Assembly: GCF_013373865.1 (NCBI RefSeq)
Contig: NC_050471.1
Span: 19,835,047-19,899,046 of the forward strand
DNA from: Monomorium pharaonis
Taxonomy: Eukaryota > Arthropoda > Insecta > Hymenoptera > Formicidae
Direction: 5' to 3'
Length of the DNA stretch: 64,000 nucleotides
This document shows, one piece after another, positions 48,122 to 59,463 of the stretch. The notes under the pieces were generated by a model that saw only the letters and a program-made list of their open reading frames with translations, searched no databases and was not told the origin of the DNA. The position numbers were made by a program, and so were the translations under genes. How positions within the stretch are numbered: the stretch's first letter is position 1; each line of letters opens with the position of its first letter.

Positions 48122-48778
48122 GCGCTCCCATATTTCCACAATCTACAGACGCTCTACCGACCGTCTCGTCGGCCTCGGGGCTGTCTCCTGCAGCCATCGC
48201 CCAGCCTACGTCCAACAAACGCGCCACTGGTGCAATTCCTAAGAAATCCTCCCAGCGTAAGGCATGATTTTGTGCCTCCTACTCTGCTTGCGATCACATA
48301 CCACCATATTCTTTCCATACTATCTTGTTATCATGTTCGAAGCTCTTTCATTCACTTCCCAACACCTAGCCAACTGGCGATTCATATTCATATTCATATT
48401 CGCTTTACATGTTACTCTAAACTTAAGTTTGCAAACGCACGTACTGCGCATTAACGTTGTATACTCAATCGCTTTTGTTTTTATTTTGCAGTTGTTCTGT
48501 ACCATTAATTATTACTCTACAAATTTACTATATTTTGTACGCCTACGCCACGCTATTTTATCTCTATTTTATCTCTGCGTTTGAAGCTATCATTTACTGT
48601 TACTATACTCGTTATGCTTTCATGTTACTCTTACTCAAGCTTGCGTACTAGCATTATATACTTGATTGCCTTTGCTTTTGCCTAGAAATTATTGTCGTTT
48701 TGTACCATTAACTACTACTCTACAAATATTCTATACTTGTACGTTCTTAGAGGGCTTGCCCTAGAATGGAAATAAACG

Positions 48779-48845
<67 letters not shown>

Positions 48846-49077
48846 TGCGAGATGGACGTGTCAAAGATCGCTCCGCGAATGCAGTGCATTAAAGTAATCA
48901 AGAAGTGAAAGAAAATTATAAAAAGGTGTCGTGGCTGTGAGAATACACGTAAGGATCAAATAGGACCAAAGTTCTTTAAGAGAGTGTGTGGATTTATGTG
49001 GAAAATCAGTGTATTTCCCATGCGGGTTATACATATAGTGACAGGTAGACATTGATAGTGACGTGTATCTTAATTAG
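47795..49077. other. Region upstream of gag; tandem duplication and LINE-like 3' end
   Basis: No primer site or 5' LTR for the gypsy element was found. (CT)n runs lie at 48043-48117 and 48783-48842. A ~210-bp segment is duplicated: TGTACCATTAA(T/C)TA(T/C)TACTC at 48497 and 48706. It ends with TTAGAGGGCTTGCCCTAGAA and AATAAA (48763), like a retroelement 3' end. A plus frame to 48266 (SSASGLSPAAIAQPTSNKRA) may be a protein remnant. Confidence 0.45.
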
Positions 49078-50137
49078 GAGTGATTCACTTGAACACAGTA
49101 TAATGGGACACAGTGCAAATGGACACAAAATAATGCACACGTTTCAAATGAACACGATTCATTTCGACACAGGAATTTTGGACATAGTAATTTTGTACAC
49201 AGGAAAAATAAATTCTGGACAAATTACAATTTGGATACCGCAAAGGTGTACACCGCTAAATTATACACGTAAAGTTGTATACCGTAAAATTGTACACCGT
49301 TCATTTAGACATGTAAAAGTTGTACACCGCAAAGTTGTATACCGCAAACTTGTACACCGCAAATTTGTACACCGCAAACTTGTACACCGCAAACTTGTAC
49401 ACCGTGTATATTTTATTGGAAATCTGCAAACACATATAAACTTTACTTTGTTTGCAATGTACAACATGGGTTAGCGACTCCGACGGGATGGATGCCGGAG
49501 GAGGGGCCGAAGGCCTCCCCTTGCGCCTCCCCGTGTGTGTGTGTGTGTGTGTGTGCAAATCATTCTCTGCACCACATGTTTCCACGCAAAACTTTGTGTA
49601 CAACTTTGCGATTTACAAGTTTGCGGTGTACAACTTTGCGGTGTACAAGTTTGCGGTGTACAACTTTACGGTGTACAACTTTTGCGTGTCTAAATGAACG
49701 GTGTACAATTTTACGATGTACAACTTTGCGGTGTACAAATTTTACATATTCAATTGCACATTTTTATTGTGTCTAAATTGTAATTTGTCCAGAATTTATT
49801 TTTCCTGTGTATAAAATTACTGTGTTAAAAATTCCTGTGTTGAAATGAACCGTGTCCATTTGAAACGCGTACATTATTTTGTGTCCACTTGCACCATGTC
49901 CATTGGCACTGTGTCCAATTGTACAGGGTGTTGCAATTGATTACACGGCAGTATGCCGGGTTGCCTATCTAATTTGTCGATAAGTACGCGTGCCGATATT
50001 ATCGATGAGTGCGTGGAAAGAGCTGGCTAAGCATGTTGTATGCAGCCCGCAAGTTAAAAGTAATTAATTCATTAATGTTATTATTAACTATCAACTTTGT
50101 AACTACTTACTATTTAACTCTGCAAACATTTATTATA

Positions 50138-50889
50138 CACTCACTCGAAAAAAAAGCGGTACACCTAAAATTTGTCAAAAAATCACTAAACTTCCAATGG
50201 CGATAACTACGCAAGTAATAAAGATAGAAAGGTTTCTAAAAAAAAAATTAAAGCTTCAAATGTCTACTTTAAGAATTGATTTAGTAAAATTTTGCGTAAT
50301 AATTTTTTTTAAAATGGCGTATGACAAAGTGAGAGCATGCAAAATTGAAAAATATTGGTCCGAGTTTGCGACGATCCATGGCGTGAGGCAAGTATCGCAA
50401 TTTAATGGGATAAAAAACATGCGATAGTACAGAGTTTTCCCTTTAAAATGCTTTTTTACTCGTCTCGATACGATGATTTTTCGCTGAGATATGCGCATTT
50501 GAATAAAAAGGCAGTTTTTTACTTTAAATGCGCATATCTCAGCAAAAAATCATCGTATCGAGACGAGTAAAAAAGCATTTTAAAGGGAAAACTCTGTACT
50601 ATCGCATATTTTTTATCCCATTAAGTTGCGATACTTGCCTCACGCTATGGATCGTCGCAAACTCGGACCAATATTTTTCAATTTTGCATGCTCTCGCTTT
50701 GTCATACGCCATTTTGAAAAAAATTATTACGCAAAATTTTACTAAATCAATTCTTAAAGTAGACATTTGAAACTCTAATTTCTTTTTTTAGAAACCTTTC
50801 TATCTTTATTACTCGCGTAGTTATCGTCATTAGAAGTTTAGTGATTTTTTGACAAATTTTAGGTGTACCGCTTTTTTTTCGAGTGAGTG
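50138..50889. mobile_element. 752-bp palindromic MITE inside mariner left repeat
   Basis: Ends CACTCACTCGAAAAAAAAGC and its inverse; TA on both sides (50136-50137, 50890-50891). The two ~360-bp halves are near-perfect inverted copies around a short centre (AATAAAAAGGCAGTTTTTT). Mirror ORFs at 50256-50498 and 50528-50770 arise from this symmetry and are not genes. Confidence 0.92.
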
Positions 50890-51411
50890 TATATTATTAT
50901 AATACATTATTATAATATAATATTATACATTTATTATATACATACATATACATTTATTTACAACAAATGTTGAAAATGTTCTCCATCGTTCTCCATACAG
51001 AACGCTACTCGGCGCATAAAATTTTCACGTACTCTTGATAACATCACTGGTGTTATCGTAGCGCTTACTTGTCGGATACGATTTATAAGGTCTTCTCTAC
51101 GCGGTAACATTAAATACGGATGGGAAACAGCGATTGTTTTTCAGATTTGTACACATATCGTCATATACTTTTCTTGTTTTAACCGCGGCGCCGCGAGGTT
51201 CCCCTGCGGCGGCGATTATTTTTCAGATTTTTACACATATCGTCATATATTTTTCTTGTCTTATTCGCCACGCCGCGCGCCGCAAAGCCCACCTGCGATA
51301 GCTATTGTTTTACACATATACTTTTCGTGTCTTTCAACCTCAGTATTCATAGCAATTCACGGTTCGTGTGATTAAGTATAACCTCCAACAAAACAATAAG
51401 AGAAAAGAGAA

Positions 51412-52567
51412 ATGGCTCGATACGAAAACGACGAGCTTACTGATATAATTTTTGTTTACGCGCAGTGTGAACGTAATGAAAGACAAGCTGCAGCACTCTA
51501 TGCAGCGGGTTTTCCTGCAAGACGCCATCCACACTATAGTATTTTCAGTCAAATAGAGCGAAGGATGCACAATTATGGAACACTGCATGCACCAAAAAAT
51601 TTTATGAACGTGCGTCATAGAAACGAAGACACTATTAATGCAGTCCGAATGGCAGTGCTTGAAAATCCGCATACAAGCACAAGAGCTATTGCGAAAGATC
51701 TAAATATGGATTACACGACAGTTCATCGCATTATAAAAAATAATTTTAAAATGCATCCTTTTAAACGTTACACCACTCAATTATTACGCCATCAAGGTTT
51801 TCCTCGTAGAGAGGCCTTCTGTAATTGGATATTTGAGCAGGTGAGCGATGTGCATTGAAAATATGTTAGAATGAAACGAAAAACTTTAGCTGACAAAAAT
51901 TATTTATTTGCAGGTTGATATAGATAATGTTGCTAATGATGCATTTAAAAAAAAAATTTTTTGGACTGATGAATGCACTTTTCATAGCGATGGAAAAGTC
52001 AATCGTCACAATGAACACCATTACGCCGTAGAAAATCCGCACTGCCGCAAACAGATACATGTGCAGGGACGGTTCAGTGTAAATTTATGGATGGGCATCA
52101 TCGATGATTATGTCATCGGTCCACATATTTTCGAAGAGGCGGTTAATGCGGAAAGTTATATCGCATTTTTGCAAGATAACTTACCCGAATTATTAGAGGA
52201 CGTCCTGCTATACATCCGCCAACGTATAATATTTCAACAGGATGGTCACCCGGCTCATACATCCTATTTGGCGCAGGCATATTTGAATAGAATATTTCCT
52301 AATCGATGGATAGGCATTCAAAGTCTTCTGTTTGAATGGCCTCCGCGTTCTCCAGATATGACTCCTATGGACTTTTTTATATGGGGTTACTTAAAAGAAC
52401 AAGTGTATTCAACATTACCGCGTAATAAAGAAGATCTTATAAATCGCATCCGACAAGCAAGCGCTACGATAACACCTGCGATGTTATCAAGGGTGCGTAA
52501 AAATTTTATGCGCCGAGTAGCGTTCTGTATGGAGAACAATGGAGGACATTTTGAACATCTGTTGTAA
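51412..52567 (+). CDS. Tc1/mariner-type transposase, two exons
   Basis: Exon 1 is 51412-51840 (143 codons: MARYENDELTDIIFVYAQCE..., helix-turn-helix pair ending TTVHRIIKNNFKMHPFK, ... CNWIFEQ). Exon 2 is 51914-52567 (217 codons plus stop). Between them 51841-51913 is a 73-base intron, GTGAGC...TTATTTGCAG, phase 0. The joined protein is 360 aa with no stop. The catalytic triad is read as D162 (FWTDECTF), D253 (QQDGHPAH) and D291 (WPPRSPDMTPMD): 37 residues between the last two. The C-terminus is GGHFEHLL, as in element 2. This is the most intact transposase of the window. The start is the first ATG after the left repeat. Confidence 0.9.
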
Positions 52568-52868
52568 ATGTATATAAATGTATATAATGAATGTATAATA
52601 TTATATTATAATAATGTATTATAATAATATATAATAAATGTTTGCAGAGTTAAATAGTAAGTAGTTACAAAGTTGATAGTTAATAATAATATTAATGAAT
52701 TAATTACTTTTAACTTGCGGGCTGCATACAACATGCTTAGCCAGCTCTCTCCACGCACTCATCGATAATATCGGCACGCGTACTTATCGACAAATTAGAT
52801 AGGCAACCCGGCATACTGCCGTGTAATCAATTGCGACACTCTGTACTGTGTCCAAGTAAAGGTCACTC

Positions 52869-53145
52869 GAATATCGCTTCGTCTTTATAGTGTTTTGAGA
52901 AGAAAAGAGAGCAGCAGGGAAATACAAAATTGGTGTGGTGATAGTTCCATAGATCAGTGTCAACAGGAATTGTTATCTAGCCGGGAAATAAAGATTTGTG
53001 AATAGCTGAGGTACATTTCTAATCATGTTTGTAGTCGACGTTGTGACAAGTAACCACCGACGTAGATGAAATCTGCTGACGTGTAATGAATTCGGGTACA
53101 GTTCCGAAAAGCGCAAACCTCCGATCGCGCTGAAATTTTAACCAA
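52869..53145. other. Spacer, nothing recognised
   Basis: Short unique-looking stretch between two foldback-like elements. Confidence 0.4.
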
Positions 53146-54475
53146 AGCTTATCCTTGATTAATAAAGAAAGTCCTTGAAAGGATTTTTGGCGACAAAGCC
53201 TTATTTGCTCCCCCTTCACAGTTCTTATTAAATATCTCCGAAAATATTGATTTTAGAGAAAAAAGTTTGAAACAAAAAATGAAGGTCATAAAAAGCTCTA
53301 CAAAAAAGTTATATACATTTTTTACGTAAACCTATTATTTTGGCTGTTATGACCCAAAATATCTCGGCAGGGATCAAATTGATCCCATCAAACATTTTTT
53401 AAATTTCTGTTTTACTATATATGCGAAAATTTTTTAATTTAAAAGTTATATATATTTATTTAACATAAACAAGAGTTTAATTGCAAATTTGAAAAAAAAA
53501 TTTTACAGTTTAACATAAAACAGAAATATTTCCATAATTTAAAATAAAACATAAACATTACTATAATTTAACATATAACACAAAATATAACATTTTACAA
53601 TTATATAATTTTTTAATAGTTTTTTACTTATTAACTTTTTAACTATCTGGACACTTTTTTATATCTATCAATAATTGATTGAAAGGATCTTCTTTTAAAA
53701 GTTGTACTCGACGTCGCCACATAAATTCGTACAGCGTGAGAGACGTCGCAAACCTATGTATTGTACAAGTGTGGACATTGTTTACTTTACGTTTCATAAA
53801 TACGATACATGATACAGTGTTTTACGTAAAGTAAATGACGTCCACGCTTGCACAGTACTACATAGATTTGCGACTTTCCACGCTATTCGTTTCCAATGTT
53901 TTCACATTAACCAAATAGCGACATAAAATTGATGGGTTAAAGTTAAGAAAAATACGGAGAGGGGGTGCAGGGGGAGAGGCGAAGCCCATCCACCGTCCAC
54001 GCGTGCACAACCTCTGCACAACCCTTTACGAATTTCCACGCAAAACGAGATTATAGAAATATTTCTGTTTTATATTAAACTGTAAAAAAATTACTTTTTT
54101 CAAATTTGCAATTAAACTTTTGTTTACGTTAAATAAATATATATAACCTTTAAATTAAAAAATTTTCTTACATTTAATAAAACAAAAAGTTAAAAAAATG
54201 TTTGACGGGATCTGTGTGTTTGACGGGATATTTGATCCCTGCCGAGTTATTTTGGGTCATAACAGCCAAAATAATAGATTTACGTAAAAAATGTATATAA
54301 TCTTTTTTGTAGAGCTTTTTATGACCTTCATTTTTTGTTCAAACTTTTTTCTCTAAAATCAATATTTAAGGAAATATTTAGCAAGAACTGTAAAAACTTT
54401 GAAAGAGGGTGGGAAGCAAACAAGGCTTTGTCGCCAAAAATCCTTTCTTCTCTAATCAAGGGTGAGCTTATGAAA
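53146..54475. mobile_element. Diverged foldback-like element, copy D
   Basis: Arms 53146-53545 and 54053-54475 are inverted copies (TGGCGACAAAGCC, ATGAAGGTCATAAAAAGC, GTCATAACAGCC and so on). The centre holds GAGGCGAAGCCC, CTCTGCACAACCC and TTTCCACGCAAAACGAG, which match the core words of copy C (CTCTGCACCACATG, TTTCCACGCAAAAC). The arms here lack the short ACAC-type subrepeats. The 53750-53880 part has its own inverted pair (TTTACTTTACG / CGTAAAGTAAA). Confidence 0.6.
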
Positions 54476-55312
54476 AAAGCACCCAAGATTTTAGTGTTTA
54501 CATCCAACTTTGAGTGTTTACACTCTATTTTTGGTGTCAGGGCTTAAATTTTCAGTGTTAAGGGGATACTAAACTGCTCTGTTTTATCACTAATTTTTTG
54601 GAAACCGAAATCTTTTTATTGATTGCATGGAATTGAAAATTCTTCTCCAAAATTAAAGTACAGATAGTAACGCGGTGCGCTGCGATCAATTTCATACGAA
54701 AAACGAAAAAAAGTTAAAAAATTATAGTTTTGTTATCGACTTCTGTAGTCGACTCGTGAAAACATTTGCTGCGTATAAAAGTTTTAGACTTTGTACGTAT
54801 AAAATAAGCATGAGGCGCACTTGGCATTTCAGCAAAGAAAAACACTGTGCTTTTAGAATTAGCCTAGGAACTTTAGAAAAAAAGTTTTCCGTGTTTAAGG
54901 AAATCCTATCTGTTTTATCGACAAAATTGTACAATTTGTTCCAAAATCCTTCTCCACAATTAAAGAATAGACGGGGACTTCCGTTTCCGGGCCAGAGTAA
55001 GTTAGACGTGTGTAGTTGCAAGCAGTGAGTTGAGTGTAATAAGAGGTGTTAGAAAGCGTAGGAGAGGGTAGGATAGTCGGGTGGGAGTGAAAGAGAGCGA
55101 TAGAGAGTGTGTGGGTGGATAGGTAAGTGGAGAAAGAGAGGATAAGAGTGATTTTACGTATTAATTAGGTGTCACGGGGAATAACAGAGTTAAAGCAGGG
55201 AGTAGGCAGAGAGAAGACGTGCGTACGTGAGAGTGGGGGAGCAGGAGCGCCGCATAGTGACAGAGTAGGGAGGTAATATAGAGTTAAGGCGGGTTCAGTA
55301 GCCGCGACAAAC

Positions 55313-56181
55313 ATGACGAATAGAGGCAGAAGCGACAGTTGCACTTCGATGGATAGCATTAGAGGTAGCAAGAGAGTAGCTAGATCGCCGGCAGGAGAGG
55401 ACGGAGAGGAATGGGATAGGAAATTAAGAGATTGGAAAGAGGAGATCGTTAGTAGCTTAAAGATGGTTAAATTAGAGATGAAGAAAGAACTGAAGGAGAT
55501 TATGGAGGAGCAGGGGAGAAAGATGAGAGAGGAGATAAATGCGTTGAAAAAGGAAATTAATGAATTCAAGGAAAGAGAATATAGATGGGAAAGAGAAAGA
55601 AAAGAGTTAGTGGTGGCGCAGGAAGAGTTAAAGAGAAAGATAGAAAAAATAGAAGTAGGAGGAGATAACGCAGTGGGAAAAAAAGGTGAAAGAGATAGAG
55701 AGGAGGTTAGAGATGAAGGAAAGGGAGAACAGAAGGAAGAATCTATTAATTAAAGGTGTAGAAGTCCAGGAAGGGAATAAGAAGGAGGCGGTAGAGAAGG
55801 TGTTCAGGGAGATAGGAGCAGAGGTGACGGTGAAAGGAGTTAGGAGAATAGGAGAGGGGAATAAAAAAAGGAGAGAGATGATATGGGTGAAGTTAGAGAG
55901 TGAGGAACAGAGGAAAGAGGTGTGGAGTAGGAAGAAGACGCTGAGGTAGGGAAGAAAGAATTATGGAAGATTGGACTTGGAAGGAAAGAAGGATGAGATG
56001 GAGGTTAGAAAAAATAGCAAGAATAGAAGAGGAAAAGGAAAATAGGGTATGGTTAGGATATGGGAGGATCAGGATAGGGGATTATTGGTGGAAGTGGGAT
56101 GAAGAGGAGGAAGTCTTGAGGAATGAGAAAGGAGAGTTGAGGATAGAGGAAGGGGGGGTAGGGAATGTAGGAAGATTGTGA
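55313..56181 (+). pseudogene. LINE ORF1 (coiled coil, RRM-like, C-terminal domain)
   Basis: Starts MTNRGRSDSCTSMDS. A long coiled coil (LEMKKELKEIMEEQGRK..., EINEFKERE) runs to about 55690. After a frame slip, RKNLLIKGVEVQEG... MIWVKLES resembles the RRM-like fold of L1-type ORF1 proteins. After a second slip (near 55950), DWTWKERRMRWRLEKIAR and GRIRIGDYWWKWDEEEE form a C-terminal domain. The stop overlaps the presumed ORF2 start region (GTGA, 56178-56181), suggesting coupled translation. ORF1p would bind RNA and form trimers, by family analogy. Confidence 0.75.
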
Positions 56182-59100
56182 AGGGTAAGTCAAGAGAGGA
56201 GGAGTCGAGAGAGGTGAGGGTTTTGAAAATAGCTTTCTGGAATGCGGCAGGGCTGGGGAATAAAGATAAAGATTTTTGGGAAAATTTGAAAGAATGGGAT
56301 GTAATGTTTTTATCAGAGACATGGGCGGACGTAAGGGGTTGGGAAAAGATAAGAGACAGGGTACCAAAGGGTTATGAGTGGGGAGTACAGAAGGCTAGTA
56401 GAAAAAATAGAAAAGGTAGAACGATGGGGGGAATGGTGGTAGAAATAAGAAAGGAGCTAAGTGATAGAGGAAATAAAATAGTTGAATTAGGAGAAGGGTT
56501 ATTGTCGGTGGGAATTAAGATAGGAAAGGAAAGTTGGAGGATAGTAGGGGTATATATAAAGGAGGAAGGTAGGGAAGGAGCTATGCAGGTACTGAGACAG
56601 ATGATGGAATCAAAGGATGGAGAAACGAAGGTGATTATTGGGGGCGATTTCAATGCTAGAACCGGTAGAGAAGGAGGAGGTTGGGGGGAGAATTTGGATG
56701 GTGAAGATGGGGAAGAGCAGACTAGGAGAATGTTCAAAGATAGTAAGGTAGATAAAGAAGGAAAAAAGCTAATAGAATTGATAGGTGAATGTGGATGGGA
56801 AATGTTAAATGGAAGGATGGTGGGAGATGAGGAAGGGGAGTATACGTATGTGGGAGGTAGGGGAAGCACTGTGATAGACTATATATTAGTAGATAGAGAG
56901 GCGAAAGATAGAATAGAAAAGATGAGGGTAATAGATAAGGTAGAGTCGGATCATTTTCCAATAGTGGCAAAGGTAAGGAGTAAGGAGAGAGGGGTAAATG
57001 TAAGGAGGAGAGGCAGGGAGATAAAGGGGGTCTGGGATGAAGAGGGAAGGGAATTGTTCAGAGGAGTTTTGGAGGGAGAGATAGAGGAAAAATATGAACA
57101 GGAGGTAAATGAGGAGTGGGATAGGATGCGGAGTAAAATCAAGGATGCAATGGGGAAGACGGAGAGAGAGATAAGGAAAGGCAAGAAGGTAGAAAGAGGC
57201 TGGTGGGACGAAGAATGTAGGGGGGTGAAGAGACAAATAAGGAGGGAATTAAGGAGGTGGAGAAAAGGATTAGAGGATAGAAGTAAATATATAGGGCTGA
57301 AAAGAGATTACAAAGTTCTATGTGAGAGGAAGAAAGAGGAGGAAAATAGGAAGTGGGAGAAAAAAGCAAAGGAGGCCAGGAATGAGAGTGAAGTGTGGGA
57401 GATAGTAAATAAGAATAGAAGAAAGAAAAGGAGGGTCAACGAAGGAATAAGAATGGAGGAGTGGAAATAGTATTTTATGTGTTTGTTAGGTGGAGTAGAG
57501 GCAAGAGTGGTTAGAGGAAAGGAGAGAAAGGATAGAGATGGTGGTAGGAGGGAGGAGGAACAGGTTATTAGCAAGGAGGAGATAAGAAAGGTGGTGAGTA
57601 ATCTAAAATTAGGAAAAGCGGGAGGATTAGATGGAATTCCGAATGAAATATGGAGGTGGGGGGGAGGAAAGTTAGAGGAGTGGATAGGGGGTTTTTTGAA
57701 TAGGGTATGGAGGGGAGAAGAATGGCCGGAGAATTGGAAAGAAGGAGTAGTAGTACCGATTGTCAAAAAGGGAGAGGGAAAGCAGGTGAGGGAGTATAGG
57801 GGAATAACGTTAATGCCCACGCTTTATATGGTATACGCAAAAATTTTAGTAAAAAGGTTAAATAAGGAGATTGAGGAGAAGGGAATAATCCCAGAAAATC
57901 AGGCAGGTTTTAGGAATAAGAGGGACAATAGATAATATTTTCGTATTGAACTACGTAGTAAATAGAAGTGTGGATAAAAAAGGAGGAAAATTAGTAGCGT
58001 TATTCGTAGATTTGAAGGCAGCATTTGATTCGGTGGATAGAGGGATTTTGATAAAAACGATGAGGGAGAGGGGGATTAGAGAAGGTTTAATAGAGAGAGT
58101 AGAATGCTTACTAAGAGAAACGAAGAGTAGAGTTAGGGTTGGGGAGGAGACGGGGGAAGAGTTTTGGACGGGGAGGGGGGTAAGACAGGGTTGTCCACTA
58201 AGTCCGTTGTTGTTTAATCTATTGATCTCAGACTTAGAAGAGGTAATGGGGAGGGTCAAGTAAGGAGGGGTGAAGGTGGGAGGTGTGAAGGTGTGTACGT
58301 TAGCATATGCGGATGACTTGGTGTTAATTGCGGAAGACGAAGATCAGATGAGAAGTATGTTGGAAAGACTAGAAAGATACTTGAATGAAAAGAACTTAGT
58401 TTTAAATGCAGAGAAGTCGAAAATAGTGAGGTTCAGAAAGGGAGGAGGTAGGGAGAGTAAGAGAAGTTGGTGGTGGAAAGAGAATAGGATAGAGGAGGTG
58501 AAGGAATTTTGCTATCTAGGGTATGTGTTCCAAAAAAATGGGGGGCAAGAAGCGCAGATAAAGGATAGGGTGAGAAGGGCGGCGGCAGTGATGGGTCAAG
58601 TTTGGGGGATTGGGAAGAGAAGGTACGGGGGTGATTGGGGAAGGAGGGTGTGGCTATTTGACAGGTTGGTATGGACGGTTATAGGATACGGGGTGGAAAT
58701 TTGGGGATGGAAGAAGAGTGACGGTATGGAAAAGCTAGAGGAGAGGTACCTGAGATGGATGCTAGGCTTGGATTGGCACACGCCGGGCTATATGGTAAGA
58801 GAGGAGATACTAAGGGATAAATTGAGAGGGAAAGCGGGAAAAAAGGCGTGGAAATATGAAAGGAGGTTAGAAGAGGGCGGAGATAGCGAGTTGGCAAGAA
58901 AGTGTTTAGAAGAAATAAAGTTGAGGTGTAGGACAAAAAAAGTAGGGAGTGGCTGGGAAGGGGAAAGAAGGAGTTTTTGGGAGGACAGGGGAGGGAGTTT
59001 GGAAGAGTTAGGCGAGGAAAGAGAGGAGGATAGAGTAGAAGCGATATTTATTAAGGAGAAAAAAATGCAGATAGAGGAAAGATGGGAGAGAATGGTAGGT

Positions 59101-59463
59101 TCGGAATATAATAGGTGGTATAAAATGGTGAAGGAGGAGGGCATACCAGGATACTTGAAAAAAGGGTGGGGAGAGAGCAGGTGGAGGAAAATTATACGGT
59201 GTAGATTGGGTAACGAGATGAGAGGCAATAAATATTGGGAGGAGAAGGAAAAAAAGATGTAGATTATGTGGAAGTGGCGTAGAGACGTGGGAGCATGTAT
59301 GGGAGGAGTGTAGAGATTGGGGTTTAGACAGAGACAGTTGGCAGGAGGTGGTAGGAAAAATTTTAGGGGCAGATGGGGAGGGAGAAAGTTGGATTAGGGA
59401 ATTGATGAGAGAGAGGGAGGGGATAGAGAGAGGCGATGATAATGAAGAGTGGAAAAATGGTTA
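56178..59463 (+). pseudogene. LINE ORF2: endonuclease, reverse transcriptase, zinc knuckle
   Basis: AP-type endonuclease motifs: FWNAAGLGNK, FLSETW, GGDFNAR, STVIDYILVD, SDHFPI (to ~56970). Reverse transcriptase: LGKAGGLDGIPNE, VVVPIVKKGEGK, YRGITLM, LFVDLKAAFDSVD, RQGCPLSPLLFN, and the catalytic LAYADDLVL (~58310). The C-terminal CxxC...H...C knuckle (CRLCGSGVETWEHVWEEC) lies at about 59253-59310 in a third frame. Lesions: TAG at 57468, one-base slip near 57925, TAA at 58261, slip in an A run near 59250. Only four breaks in about 1090 codons, so the copy is fairly young. Clade not fixed by reading alone. Confidence 0.9.

Larger units (their letters stand above)
49924..52843 (+). mobile_element. 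Mariner-type transposon (element 1) with long inverted repeats
   Basis: Ends CAGGGTGTTGCAATTG and, inverted, CAGAGTGTCGCAATTG. TA is duplicated at 49922-49923 and 52844-52845. The inverted repeats extend about 430 bp: 49924-50137 plus 50890-51118 on the left against about 52405-52843 on the right, interrupted on the left by a MITE. The inner part of the left repeat is an antisense copy of the transposase tail. Total 2920 bp including the MITE. Confidence 0.9.
49078..52868. mobile_element. Foldback-like element, copy C (split by mariner element)
   Basis: The left arm runs from GAGTGATTCACTTGAACACAG through units such as GGACACAGTGCAAAT and, nearer the core, GTACACCGCAAACTT. The core (49440-49600) has TTGCAATGTACAAC, GGTTAGCGACTCCGACGGG, the GGGGCCGAAGGCC hairpin, (GT)n and CATTCTCTGCACCACATG. 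The right arm mirrors the left unit by unit to GTGTCCAATTG, is interrupted at 49924, and resumes after 52845 as CTGTGTCCAAGTAAAGGTCACTC. Without the insertion the element is about 870 bp. Confidence 0.85.

Noticed and set aside
50256..50770. Two 80-aa ORFs with nearly the same protein
   Set aside because: Mirror copies generated by the palindromic MITE, not a gene pair.
56053..59228. Long minus-strand Ser/Pro/Leu/Phe ORFs over the LINE
   Set aside because: Antisense shadows of the purine-rich LINE coding strand; no domain.
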